From the NCBI GenBank assembly GCA_014904845.1, contig MU119207.1, positions 485,199 to 549,198 of the forward strand: DNA of 64,000 nt, written 5' to 3'. The stretch's first letter is position 1. Each line of letters starts with the position of its first letter. A model generated the notes under the pieces. It made no database searches. It was not told the origin of the DNA and saw nothing but the letters and a program-made list of their open reading frames with translations. The position numbers and the translations under genes are program-made. The stretch comes from Acephala macrosclerotiorum. Taxonomy: Eukaryota; Ascomycota; Leotiomycetes; Helotiales; Mollisiaceae. Below, piece after piece: positions 48,526 to 60,293 of this stretch.

Positions 48526-48698
48526 GGTGAAGAATGGATTGCTGGATCATGGATGGTTCCACAGAGATGTCCAAATCACATTCCCGACCATCAAAGCAGT
48601 GGAAAATAACTGAAAAACATGCGATTCTAGGTGCGGAGCTATCGTCGGGAAGTTATCTTAATTGATGTCGGGAGGGGATGTGGTGTGGTGAGCGTACA

Positions 48699-48740
48699 CC
48701 CCACTTTCCCCCTTATCAGTTGGTGGTGCATTAGCCGACG
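48699..48740 (+). promoter_or_regulatory. Conserved promoter block in the regulator/monooxygenase spacer
   Basis: Matches the block at 42525-42561 over about 35 positions with small gaps, ending GCATTAGCCGACG, followed by a TCTTCGGCCG segment. CGG/CCG-containing elements are typical Zn2Cys6 binding sites. It lies between the divergent starts at 48525 and 49098. Confidence 0.5.
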
Positions 48741-49097
48741 TCTTCGGCCGAACCGCCACTACCACTACAGTAGCTAAACTTTAGCCACAAGACCCTGTAA
48801 TGACGATCTCCGCCAAGTATCAATCTCTATCCGACTTGATTACAGGCTATGCCGCTGTTGGTGGGAAGAAAGAAAGTCGGCTACTGCTCCCAGCCTCACG
48901 TCAAGCATGCAATCTTTCACAAAGATATCCAAAGCGGAGGACCATTTCCAGCTGCTTATGAACTTAAAGAGTTGAAGATAGGTCTTTTCTGGAACGCTCA
49001 TGTTCATCTGACATTAGCCGATTTCACTTGGCTCGTGCCTACCTCGACACCATTCAGAATCATATCCTATCCCCCGAATCTCAAAAGTGATCAAAAA

Positions 49098-50631
49098 ATG
49101 CCTTCTCAAGCCGGATGGAGGCCACTCGATATGGCCATCGTGGGAGGTGGAATCGGAGGTCTATCTACAGCAGTTGCTCTTCGCCGAGCAGGCCACAAAG
49201 TCACCATCTACGAGCGAGCCGACTACGCCGGTGAAGTCGGTGCTTCAGTATCGTGTGCAGCAAATGGAACAAAATGGCTTCGTGAGTGGGGAGTAGATAT
49301 CCCAAAGGCAGACCCCGTTGTGTTGAGAAAACTCATTCGACATGACTGGAAGACTGGGGAGCCGGATTCGGTGTATGATCTTGATGATTATGAGGAGAAA
49401 TGGGGAGATGCAAGTTTTTGAGATGGGGATGATTGAGGTGCTTTGGCTGATAATTATTTGATACAGGTGTATAATATGTTTCATAGACAATACATGCATG
49501 CCGCTCTCATGGAAAGTGCTGTTGGTAAGGAGGGAAAAGGCATTCCTGCGAAACTGGTCGTAAATCACCAGGTAAGAGATCCGTTCAAACTTGCCCGCTA
49601 TTTACTGACAAAGAGTTCTTGACAGTGCTCGGCACTTGACACCCAAACTGGCACAATCACTTTTACAAACGGAAGCATTGTAACACACGAAGTTGTTATT
49701 GGAGCTGATGGAATCGGTTCTGCGGTCCGCGGCCTGATTGGAATCACTCCTGAACGAAGAGCAGCCGATGCAAGCTGTCTTCACGCCAATGTCGACACTG
49801 CAGAAGCCGTGAAACTTGGCCTCGTTGACTATTCACAGAACAGCGCATTGGAATACTGGGGAGGACTCAATACACATTACAAGATTGTATTGTCTCCATG
49901 CAATGGTGGGAGTTTGTTGTCTTACTACTGTTTCTTCCCGAGAGAGAAGGGTGATTACAGTAACCAGAACTGGAATGCGGAGTCGACGGTTGAAGAGCTG
50001 CTTGCTCCATTCCCGGATCTGGACCCTCAGGTAAAGGCGCACTTGGCGATTGGGAAGGATGTTCGGCCATGGAGACTTTGGGTACATAAGCCGTATCCTT
50101 GGTGGCAGAAAGGGGTTGTTTGCATCTTGGGAGATGCTGCTCATCCCGTAAGATTTTGCCCCACGATCCCATATCGGACTAACCAACAGACAGATGATGC
50201 CCGACCAAAGTCAAGGAGCTTGCATGGCCATCGAGGATGCAGCATGCTTGGGTATCGTGTTCAGCGACAAGCACTTTAACGGAGATATCAGGGAGTGTCT
50301 CGAGACATATGAGAGAGTCAGAATGCCTCGCGCAACCAGAGTCCAAGCTGCTGCTGCAAAGGCGAGAGAGAATATCAATGAGCGCATCGGTATGGCCAAC
50401 TACGACAACAGATACCTTCTTTCTAAGTTGAAAGCTAATTTGCTTTAGGATTCTCGAGCATTACTGATTCAGCTGTGTACAAAGTTTCAAACGAGGATGA
50501 AAAGTTGACCATCGAGGAGATGAACGCGTAAGAGTTTCCCCAGCCAGTATCCGTAGATATGAACTGATTCTTTTTATAGGTATGATATGCATGACGATGT
50601 AGCAAAGAAGTTTTGCCACAGATTTTGGTGA
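49098..50631 (+). CDS. FAD-dependent monooxygenase, salicylate hydroxylase-like (six exons)
   Basis: A group A flavoprotein hydroxylase that probably hydroxylates an aromatic acid with NAD(P)H and O2; salicylate to catechol is the obvious candidate. Exons 49098-49409, 49467-49571, 49626-50147, 50194-50389, 50449-50527 and 50580-50631 give 421 residues. The FAD-binding Rossmann motif is MAIVGGGIGGLSTAVALRRA, with ERA at the end of strand two. GADGIGSAVRGLIG is the NAD(P)H/FAD motif, and GDAAHP...DQSQGACMAIEDA is the second FAD motif. All three are intact. The first intron begins GCAAGT, a GC-AG intron required by phase. The ATG at 49098 (MPSQAGWRPLDM) is preferred over a longer upstream open frame that would start at 48849. 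Confidence 0.88.
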
Positions 50632-51281
50632 ACAGGAGAGAAGGCTGAATGAGGAAACTGCAGAGTAGACGATAGATAGACTGCAAATTAATTACCCCGC
50701 TTCATTGCTGCACGTCGGAAAATTCTCCTATCATCTTGGATTATGCATGTCCACGAGACGCACTGCAGCATTATTTGACTGTAATTTGAAAAGGACTGTG
50801 AAAAGTTCTGAAGAAATCAACATCCAATTGAGGGGTGAACACTCATCCCGCCATGTTATTTACTCATCTTGGCCTCTTATCCTTTGACCCAGATCCTTAC
50901 TTGAACCTCCAGATAATGCCAAAACCAAAAATGAAGCGCGATATTGATAGGGGAAGCTCGTTTGCCTAGAATTCGTCGTCATCGTCGTCGTCGGGGCTGG
51001 AGTCAAGCCTCGGATGTGGGCACAGTTCCGTCGGTTAGTGAACCGCAGCCATTTTGCCGACAGCATCGTCCCCTTGTCTGCGCTGGAGTTTCTTCTAGGA
51101 GCACCAACCATGCACCAAGATAAGGACCTGATTGACAATGCATGCCTCTTTCCCTTTTGAGACTTGGCAGCTTCGTGACAATTTCGCTTTATAACAACAT
51201 GCTCGCTTTGAGCTCGAAGGACAGTTTGAAGTAGTCGCCGGAAAACAAGAACACATCAATTGGATTCAATTCCACCTGAAC
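50632..51281. other. Intergenic region
   Basis: Between the two flavin monooxygenase genes, which point the same way. No gene is supported. It includes GCCGAC near 51056, a weak match to the cluster promoter motif. Confidence 0.3.
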
Positions 51282-53040
51282 ATGGCTGAGACGTACGATC
51301 TGGTGGTAGTCGGCGCCGGTGAGCTACTCCGACGACGACCCGTAGTTCTCCGCATTTGACTAACACGTGGTCTTCTCATCAGGATGGTTTGGCCTCTCTG
51401 CTGCACAGGCATACCTGGAGCTGCATCCGGAGAAGAAAATTCTCGTTATTGAAGCTTCCGGAAGTTGTGGTGGAACGTGGTCCAAGGACCGTCTCTACCC
51501 TGGTCTCAAGTCCAACAACATCGTTGGCTCCTACGAACATCCGGATCTGCCCATGTCAGAGGCTGTCTATGGCGTCAAGCCTGGAGAACATATTCCTGCT
51601 GCCGTCCTCCACCAATATCTGACGGACTTCGCGCAGAAGTTTGGAGTTTTTAAAAGAACTCAATTCAACACCAGAGTCGACACTGTGGAGCCCACCAGTT
51701 CTGAAGGGTGGCAACTCGGTGTCTCTACATCCAAGGGTGCAGAAACTCTTCAGACGAAGAAGTTGATTATCGCAAGCGGTCTGACTTCGCAACCAAACTT
51801 GCCCCAGTACCCAGGCCAAGAGACTTTCACTGCACCTTTCTTCCATGCCAAGGACTTCTGCATTCGCGGCGATATCATTAACACAGCCAAGAACGCTGTT
51901 GTGATCGGTGGCGCAAAATCCGCTTTCGATGTTGCGTACGCATTCGCAGCAAAGGGCGATATTGAGGTGGACATGATCATCCGACAAAATGGCAGTGGAC
52001 CGGTGTGGCTTCTTCCCCCGTATGTGACGCCCCTAAAGCGGAAGGCCGAGGAACTTCTCCATACGCAATTTTTGACGTGGTTCAGTCCATGTCCGTGGGG
52101 TGCTGAAGATGGGTTTGCCAAGATCCGGAATTTCCTCCACTCGACGTGGCTCGGACGTCTGATCGTCAGCGGTTTCTGGAAAGTCATGTCGAATGATGTT
52201 ATTACCTTGAATGAGTACGACAAACATCCTTTGATGGCAGACTTGAAGCCTTGGAATTCGGTTCTCTGGACTGGATCTGGAGTCAGCATTCATAATTACG
52301 AAACCAACTTCTTCGACCTCGTCCGATCTGGAAAGATTCGGATACACACCACCGACATTTCCAAGCTAGGCGGCAGCACTGTCTACTTGGACAACGGAAA
52401 AGAACTGAAGACAGACGTCGTTGTCTGTGCCACGGGCTGGAAGAAGGACACCACATTCAAATTCCTCAACCTCGACGCCGCAGGTCTCGGCCTCCCCTAC
52501 TCTCCCACCGAAAAAGCCCAACTAAGCGCCCAAGCCGATGAAGAAGTCCTCGCTATGTTTCCCAGCCTGCGCTCTCAGCCGGTTCTAAAATCCCCACCGC
52601 CTACCACCGATCCCCTCCGCCTCTACCGCTTCATCGTCCCACCGACCATGGTCTCGCGCCGAAACATCGCATTCGCAGGCATGGTTTCCACCGTCAGCAC
52701 ATCCATCTTCGCCACCGTCCAAGGTCTCTGGATCACGGCCTTCTTTGACGGGACACTGGATCGTATAGCCAGCAGCCAGCAAGATATTACGAAAGAAGTC
52801 ATGCTGCATACGCAATGGGGGAAATGGAGATATCCGTGTGGATACGGTGCTAGATTTCCGGATTTCGCATTCGATGCGCTTGTTTATATTGACTTGATGT
52901 TGAGAGATTTGGGGTTGGAGAATCATAGGAAGGGGGGGTGGGTGAAGGAGATTTTTAAGCCGTATAAGCCGGTGGATTATGCAGGGTTGATTCAAGAGTG
53001 GGAGGCGGCTCATGATGGGGTGGGGAATGGGAAGTATTGA
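51282..53040 (+). CDS. Flavin-containing monooxygenase (two exons)
   Basis: Exon 1 is 51282-51318, the intron 51319-51382 (GTGAGC...CAG) and exon 2 51383-53040, phase 1, giving 564 residues. MAETYDLVVVGAGWFGLSAA is the FAD Rossmann motif, interrupted by the intron inside it. GTWSKDRLYPGLKSNN is the usual GTW motif after the first strand-helix unit. NAVVIGGAKSAFDVAYAFA is the NADPH Rossmann motif, and VVVCATGWKKDTTF is the ATGW/ATGY motif. This belongs to the class B FMO/Baeyer-Villiger-like group used in secondary metabolism and degradation of cyclic compounds. The substrate cannot be predicted. It is the last gene before the degraded element, and its codons look normal. Confidence 0.88.
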
Positions 53041-53444
53041 TGAGGTGCGTTGGACGATCGGGCGTTGTCTTTCAAGAAGTTGCGAAATGTCTATGTGATT
53101 TGTAGCGAGAGCGGTAGCATCCCGATCATAGAAATGTTCGCATCATATTTCGTTTGTAAATTTGCTTGCCACGAGATATGTCCTTGCCATGTATCTTCTT
53201 CCTAAGACTACATGATAATGAATGGCGCACCAGAGGTTGAAATTCAAAGCGAAGTCCATCTCTACCTACGAGAAGAGGACGACCCTCGTGATGAAATACC
53301 AGTTTTGAGTTGGTGGCACGCAGCGGACCTCAACTGAGTTTCGAAGGAATAATCGAAGGTGGGCCATGAAGATGACTTCGACACTTCAATTGGAGTGGTC
53401 ATGACGGATACGGCCACACGTCAAAGTGAAGACCCGAGTACTAA
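53041..53444. other. 3' flank between FMO gene and degraded element
   Basis: No gene is supported. Composition falls sharply to AT-rich at about 53450. Confidence 0.4.
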
Positions 53445-55718
53445 CAAGCTCGATTGTAATATCTAATTTCCAGTATCGATACAATATTAATACTAGAATC
53501 GTAAAATATTAGTATTATCGATAAAGTATCGATTTTTAGCGAACTTATTATATAATATACCTCTTTTTCTCTCTTAAAATAAACTCTATTATTTTCACGA
53601 GAAATTTTTTTCGCAGTACTACATTGTATAAAGTATTTTCTCTTCGTACGACTACTATTATTACTTTTATTACGTTTATTATTTTTAAATAAATTAATTT
53701 CAAAAAAAAATATTTAAAATTTTACTTTTTTTTTAATACTTTAAATACTTTCGTATTTTAATCGTTTTCGATTCTATTTGTTCTTTATTCTAATTTATCG
53801 TACGACGAGCTTCTAAAAATATTTTCTTTAATTTATTATTTATTAATAAAATTGAAAAAATATTAATAATTATAAATGAAAATTTTAATTAGTATTATTT
53901 TTGTGTATTTTAATATTATTAAACGAAAACTTTTTTTTTATTAGAATCGTACGATTCAAATAAATTATAGTTTTTATATTCGTTTTTATTTGCGAATCGA
54001 GCGATTACTCAAAAAAATAAAATAATTCGATTAAAAATATCAAATTTTAATAATTTATAAAACGAATTATCGTACGAAAAAATCGAAAAAATAAATAAAA
54101 TTATAGTTTTTTTTTTATATTTTTTTTAAAACTTTTTAATTTTAATTATTTTTTTAATCAATATATTTTAATATACTTCGTACAATTACAAAAATTTAAA
54201 ATCAATATAGTAATATAAATTGAAAATATATTAATTTTTATATAATAATTATTAAAAACTTTATATATTATTTTAATTCGACGAAAAAAATCTTTTTTTT
54301 TTTATTTTTACTTTTTTTATATTTAATTTATTATATAAAAATTAATTTAATCGTACGAAAAAAAAAAAAAATTTATATTTTTTTCTTAAAAATATTTAAT
54401 TAAAATATTTATTATAAAAAAAATAAAATAAAAAAAAATAAAAAAATTTTCAATAATAAAAATAGTTTATTAAAAAAAAATAAAAAAAATTTTAATTATA
54501 CGAAATTTTTTTTAATTTTTAAAAATCAAAATATTTTTTTTAAATTTTTTTTCGTAGTTTTAATAATATTTTTTTACTATAAATCGTAAATTAAATAATA
54601 CAAAAAATATTTAATACTAATTATTTTACTTCGTATAATTATCTATTGAAATTAGTCTTTTTATAAGCGTACGAAATTTCTTTGTTCTTTTAATCGATTC
54701 ACGAATATAAATTACAATATTATATATTTAATTAAATAAATTTATAAATTTAAATTAAATTTTTATTATTTTTATTATATTAAAAACTCTAATTTCTTTT
54801 TATTAATCGTACGATTCAAAATTATTTAAATTAATTATACTTATAAATAAAAAAACTTGTATAATAAAATTAATAATATAATCAAAATAATAAATACGTT
54901 AATATTTAATTTTTTAAATTAAATCGAACGTATTTTTTAATTTTTTTTAAATTAATCAATAAAAAACATTATTTATAGAAATATTATTTTCTATAATAAT
55001 TTCAAATTTTCATACGATACTATAATTTTTAAAAATTAATCAAAAAATAGTAAATTGAATTTTTGAACTATAATTAAAAATTTTCTTTAAAATAAAAAAA
55101 ACTTTTTACTTTTTTTGATCGTACGTAGTAAAATAAATACAAATTACTAGTAAAAATTAACGATTTAAAAAAATTCAAATATTAAAAAAAATATAAATAT
55201 ATAAAAATACTATTTAAAATATTTATCGTACAATATTTTAATATTTTTTTCAAGTTTTTTTAATTAAATTAGTAATTTTTATTTAAAACTTTTTTAATAA
55301 TAATCTAATAATAATTTTTTAAATACTTCTTTATATTTTCTATTACAATAATATCGTACGACGAACTTTTTATTGAATTAATACAACGAATACAATAAAA
55401 GTAAATTTAATTTTTTTTTTTAATCAAACAACAATAATACTTTCAAACGAAAAATCTTTATTTCGTACTATAACTTTAAATAATCGTAATTAATTTTACT
55501 AAAACAAAAACTATAAAAAAAACATTTTAAAAATATAATCTAAATAAAATCGTCGTACAAAAAAAAAAAAATAAAAAGAAAAAAAATTGTAAAATGCGAA
55601 ATAAAAAAGCGATATAAAAATCGATTCTTTATCGATACGTATCGATATTTGTAATACTTAACTAATACTACTTAATATCGATATCGTATCGATACTTCAA
55701 GTATTGAAATCGAGCCTG
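53445..55718. mobile_element. RIP-degraded transposon remnant with hAT-like ends
   Basis: About 2.27 kb that is almost entirely A and T. The ends are imperfect inverted repeats of about 90 bp. The left begins CAAGCTCGATTG and contains CCAGTATCGATACAATATTA. The reverse complement of the right end begins CAGGCTCGATTTCAATACTT and contains GTATCGATACGATATCGATA. Flanking octamers AGTACTAA (53437-53444) and GGTATTGA (55719-55726) differ by three transitions, compatible with a RIP-mutated 8-bp target duplication. CAGG ends plus an 8-bp duplication suggest hAT. No open frame survives. The remaining G and C fall largely in recurring CGTACGA-type motifs. Confidence 0.6.
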
Positions 55719-55878
55719 GGTATTGAAGTATTTTTAAGTAGTATGTCATGTTCACTAGACATAGAACGAATAGCGTGAAGAGAAGAGGAAAAAAACCCCT
55801 ACTAATAAGAATATCACGGACGAGAGAGTAAAAAAGGAGAAGGCGAAAAAGGAAAGAAAAGAAGCGCCTACCGTAAAG

Positions 55879-56175
55879 CTACCACGGGTCAGGCTTCTTA
55901 GCAAACCCTTCCAACTCGGAGATCTTTCGCAATTGGTTGACAAGGTATATATAGTTCGGCGGTCTCCAGCTCGCCGGAACACTTGTGGTCCGTTGGTGTG
56001 AAGTGCGCTGACTTCCTACCTCTAGACAATACATAGGCGTGATGAATGTCCTAGAATAAGCCGCCCGATGCAAGTCTGCTATCCGTCTTGGAGACAGTTT
56101 GAAATCGATACGTCCCTTCCTTAGAATATCAACTTCCATAGCGTTGATGTACAAGACATCCCCGAGCCGAGCGAC
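55879..56175 (-). pseudogene. Fragment of an unrecognised gene
   Basis: A minus-strand frame reads VARLGDVLYINAMEVDILRK, then RRIADLHRAAYSRTFITPMY and ends EGFAKKPDPW before a stop at 55879. It is protein-like with no clear start and stops further upstream, so it is probably a C-terminal remnant next to the degraded element. I do not recognise the family. Confidence 0.3.
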
Positions 56176-56847
56176 TTCTTCGAGTCTACACTTATTTGTC
56201 GTATTCTTGGGAAGCTATATCCCTTCTACGATAACTAGAGGTCATTGTCAGTTCCGGCGGTTCGCGAATTGTGCTCTTGGGTCTACGTTAGGGCCAACTT
56301 GGTACGCAGTTAAGTTCTCATGATCCAACGCAACTTGGCGGATTAGTTCGGCGCTGGCTGCTCTATTGTTGCCTTAAGTGTGGCAGGTAACGATGTCCCA
56401 TAGTTCCGTCTGGGAGCTCCTTTGTAACGGCCATGTATTCTTAATTGTTTACAAGAGGCTGGGGGATGGCTATTAACAGACCTGCAAAACTTCTCCAATG
56501 ATCCTTATGCTAGTTGCCGATAACACGATTGAGAGATTCTCGGCATTCAAGCTATTGTATGAAACTTAAACTTCTAAAATAAATCAAATCTAACTTGAAC
56601 TTTCAAGAGTTCTACTATAGATCAATGTTCGGGAATATCCAAGCTCTGCCTCGACATTCGAGAGATGGTAGCACATTCTACATCAGACGAGCGTGACCCA
56701 TTTTCTCGGAAGATTTTTAAATATCAACCTCGAGAAGTCTCCCCCTAAATCATTCTTACTCCATAAGGTGAAAGTACCGATATGCCTAAAAGACCTATAA
56801 TCGTTCCGCAGCAGCACCAATCCTCCGGAGCCACATGATCCATAATA
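56176..56847. other. Intergenic region
   Basis: No supported gene; possibly further remnants of the fragment at 55879-56175. Confidence 0.3.
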
Positions 56848-58335
56848 TTAGTATTTGTCTTCGGTCTTCTCATCCTCAGATTCTCCGAGGCTTAATAGAA
56901 AGACCTGCATAGAAGGGCGAAAGTTATCTCCATAATCAAATTTTATTCTTCCACCTCTAAACTCCGCGTAGTTGGATATTGGTGCTCTGATTAAAAAAGA
57001 GTGTAATCGAAGTTCATTATCAAAATTGTATGGAGGAATCAATTCCACAAATTCAGAGTTGCATTGTTGTATGTTTGGTAATGCTTGGCGTCTGATGGCC
57101 TCCTCGACGGAAGGCGACGAGGCACTACCCACCGGGAAATAGACCTTAGCATTATACGACAACCAAGACCACGTCGACAATTACTCGAGTCGTGGAATAG
57201 TGGTACTGGAATAGGGGTTCCATAAGAACCCTCTCCAAATGTCGCTCATGAGTACAACATGCCGAGCTTCGGTCCCAGTAATTAGTGTGATTCCCGTAAT
57301 GATAGAAGAAAATGTGGCAGCTTTATCAGCTGTGAATGTAAATTTTCTCACCGAATACTCTTGGGCTATGTTGTGATAGTCCTTAATATCTGTTCCACCT
57401 TTTCCGAGTTTTTTGCATTGTCCGAGAAGTCCAAAGCAGCTTGCTGTCGCAGAAAGCTCACAGATGTGTAGTCCTGGTCCGGTATCAAAGCGTTCGACAT
57501 TTTTGTGTGTAAGGGTCTGGAGACATCGCCGCCCTCGAAGCAATCTAATTCCGAACATTCGAAGAACAATCTAAATCAAAGATCTCGGACTCGGTATGCC
57601 TCTTTCGTACACTTCGGGGACTAATGATGCATGTCTTAGGACTGGATAACTCGGGAGCAACGTCTCCATAGATAACAAAAATGAGGAAATAACTTCCCTA
57701 GAACTTGAGACTTACCTCTCTTTTGCGAAGTGAATGATTCGACATGCAGTAAGTCCTTGAAGCGTCCATGCTCGTTGATTCCATGGCAAGTTCCCAATTT
57801 GATCCGCCCAAAAATTCTGTAATAATCATCAGCCTGGTTCAGCGCAAATTGCCATCTGATTTTCTGCGCATATTGTTCCCTCTGGGTCTTGTCGAGGTAC
57901 CAAAACATTCAGGCCACCACCAATGTCTCGTTTCTTGAGAAATCCTTCGTGGACACTGGCTGCGGAGGTGGCTGATAAGACAAAATAGGCGTTAGCGTAG
58001 ACTTCTAACATAACCTTCATTTCTGCTTCCAAATCTTGAGGCGAGTCTTGAAGAATACATATAGAGTCAATCCAAATATAATCGTCTCCAATTGATTGTG
58101 TAACAACGATTGCACCCTCCAAATTCTGTGGCAACTTCTCAGGCACTAATTCATTTAGGCGTGCTTGAAGATTCCCTGTCGTAGTCTTGTAACTCGATTC
58201 TGTTTCAAACCCGCAACAGTGTGAGAGATCGATGTATCGAACAGAAGTCCTTTCTGATTCCGACAATTTTCGAGTCTCGATAAAGCGGACGTCGCCGAAT
58301 TTGGTGAAAATAAGACGGGTAGGCAAGCAATTGGC
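56848..58335 (-). pseudogene. HET-domain protein, broken
   Basis: Minus-strand blocks read in order as a HET incompatibility protein. The first (58326-57829) has SVRYIDLSHCCGF, GDDYIWIDSICILQDSPQDL and ANAYFVLSATSAASVHEGFL, the HET core. The next (57908-57636) has YYRIFGRIKLGTCHGINEHG. The last (57558-56848) has YSVRKFTFTADKAATFSSII, DIWRGFLW and TWSWLSYNAKVYF, the typical C-terminal W-S-W motif. The usual (R)GW-x-QE motif was not found. An in-frame TAA at 57183-57181 sits between RGFLWNPYSSTTIPRLE and STWSWLS; CAA to TAA would explain it. The middle blocks need frame changes or introns that I could not place. Together this is most likely a RIP-damaged pseudogene. Confidence 0.6.
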
Positions 58336-58754
58336 ATTGCGGGCTTATTTGCAGGCTGGATGCTTCTATTTACAATTCTTAAGCTATCTTTTAATAAGGT
58401 TAACGTTTGGTAAAGAAAGAGGTATATTTGATGGCATATTAATTAACGGAGGATTGAAACGTTTAATATTTGTTTTTTTTATTAGTAAAGGTCATTTTTA
58501 AAGAAAAAAAATTTTATAAATACGTAATAAAAAATATTTTAATAATAAACGATTTAAATTGAATTTATTTAAAAAAAAATTATAATTACGAAATTTTAAA
58601 ATAATATATAATTATTTTAATAAAAAATATTCAAATATTCAAATAATAAAATTTGCAAAAGTACAAAAAATCGATTAAGTCGGGAATATATTTACTAGTA
58701 GTACAATATTTCTGACTGTACATATTGTGTTCGATTCTAGTCATTCTTTTATTA
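58336..58754. other. AT-rich spacer
   Basis: Positions about 58480-58700 are strongly AT-rich, as in the other RIP-like tracts. No gene is supported. Confidence 0.5.
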
Positions 58755-59839
58755 CTATTTTCTATCTTCCTTAAACCACTCATCCTCCAACAGCACCTTT
58801 GCCGTTGGCCTATCCCTCCAATCCATTATCATGATTTTCCCAATGAACACCTTATCCTCCTTGCAGACCTCCCTCTCCGTCGTCCTGTGGAATGGCGTTG
58901 CTTGCGATTGCGGGATCTCCTGCATGAGGTACAGGATAGCCGCGATGGTCTCCGGGCTCGCAATCTCTTCGTATTTCGCCAGGAACGGACCGAAATATCG
59001 GAATTGCCGTTTGAGTACTTCCAACCCGTACTCTTCGTGGCCGTACGGGACGGTGCGGGGGCGGAAAAGATTGAAGTTGCCACCATAAATAAGACTTATA
59101 AGCTGCAAGTTCGACGAGCGGTATTAGCATTCTTTATTTCGTTCTTAGGTTATAGTTTAAACGTACTACAGTTCCAAACGACCAAATGTCGGTTGCAGTG
59201 TTCCATGGTGTTTCCATAATCACTTCTGGACTAGTCCACATAGGCGCTCCGACAGGCGTACCTTCTTTGGCATACTTAGAATCTGCAAAGCACGTGCCGC
59301 CGAGATCGCCAAGTTGGACATCTAAAAACCGTATATCGCCTTCTTTATAGTTCACGAGGACATTGTCAAGTTTGACATCTTCAACCTTAGATTTAGTGAG
59401 GCCCTAAATGAATTTAGAGTAAATATTTTACCTGTGTGTACATAGCCATTTTCATGGAGCACTTTTAATGCTTCAAGTATACGTTTTGACACGTATTTGA
59501 GTTCTTTTCGGTTCAAAGTCTTCTTAATCGATGCGTTTAGTAGGTGGTCCTCGAGATGCTTCAAAACAATAGTTGGAGGATCAGACGGCTCTTCAATCTC
59601 ATCAATTAATGGCCGTAAGTAAAGAGTCCGATCTTGGAAGCGTTTGAGGATGTCTCGTTCGTTCTTTATACGAGGATGGCCCCGGACACTTTTGATGACT
59701 ACGGTTTCCCCGGCATGGTTTCTATGCGGAGTGAGCTATACGTCTCATTCAATCCCATGAACTCACTTTGCGAACCAGACGGTGTCTTGAATTTCTTTCG
59801 TGATGATGTACTTTCCCCGCGTCCCTCGAAGAACTTGTC
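58755..59839 (-). CDS. Protein kinase, small; 5' end unresolved
   Basis: Exons on the minus strand: 59839-59767, 59721-59432, 59378-59167 and 59102-58755, consistent in phase. The first listed exon opens after an AG at 59841-59840, so at least one upstream exon or another start is missing. A short N-lobe has GQVLRGTRGKYIITKEI and TVVIKSVRGHP (the likely beta-3 lysine is in VIK). The catalytic loop reads YVHTDVKLDNVLVNY, with the catalytic Asp and Asn present but Arg replaced by Thr. The DFG position reads GDLGGTC. WTSPEVI and DIWSFGTVLISLIYGG follow, as in an active kinase. The C-terminus reads MDWRDRPTAKVLLEDEWF, a typical kinase end. These compact kinases are expanded in filamentous fungi; the substrate is unknown. 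Confidence 0.75.
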
Positions 59840-59944
59840 CTAGTCAAAAAAGTGATGACGACATGAGGAATGCGCCAAGTACAGTAAGTTGAAGCCTCTA
59901 GAGATAGTCCAGTTTTAAGGGAAATTAATCTCAAGGCAGGCTTA

Positions 59945-60293
59945 TTATGATTCGTGTTGTGCGCCAGATCGTAGGAATTTATTTAAGAGCTGTCAAAAGA
60001 AAAAAGTGCGAAGGCGGCAATGACATTTATCCATTCGCTTATTTTGACCAATCAGAGCAATTGTTTACCTTTAAACTTTTTTGATGAATTTGCACACCGT
60101 TTAAAATGGCAGCACAAAATTGACACTTTGCCATGGCGCGCTGAATGAGACTAGGGAAGTTGGGAAGTATATTAATTCGATAGTATGGAATATAGAAGCT
60201 CTTCCTCTGGCCCTTTAAATTGAGCCAAGTGCGAAAGTCTTCAGTGTAGTCGGCTGTTAATGGAGCGCAAAAGCTGCAAACGGTGGTTGACAT
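59945..60293 (-). pseudogene. Orphan N-terminal, cysteine-containing segment of a HET-type protein
   Basis: From the ATG at 60293 the frame reads MSTTVCSFCAPLTADYTEDF and AMAKCQFCAAILNGVQIH. Paired C-x2-C motifs at the N-terminus are typical of many HET-domain proteins ahead of the HET core. A GTAAAC donor follows near 60069. A possible second exon (LLNKFLRSGAQHES) ends near 59945. No HET core follows directly. The broken HET core at 56848-58335 lies in the same orientation beyond the kinase gene. This may be its displaced N-terminus or a separate truncated gene. Confidence 0.4.

Noticed and set aside
48849..49097. Longer start for the FAD monooxygenase
   Set aside because: The extra 83 residues precede the normal flavoprotein N-terminus and look non-coding; the ATG at 49098 fits the family.
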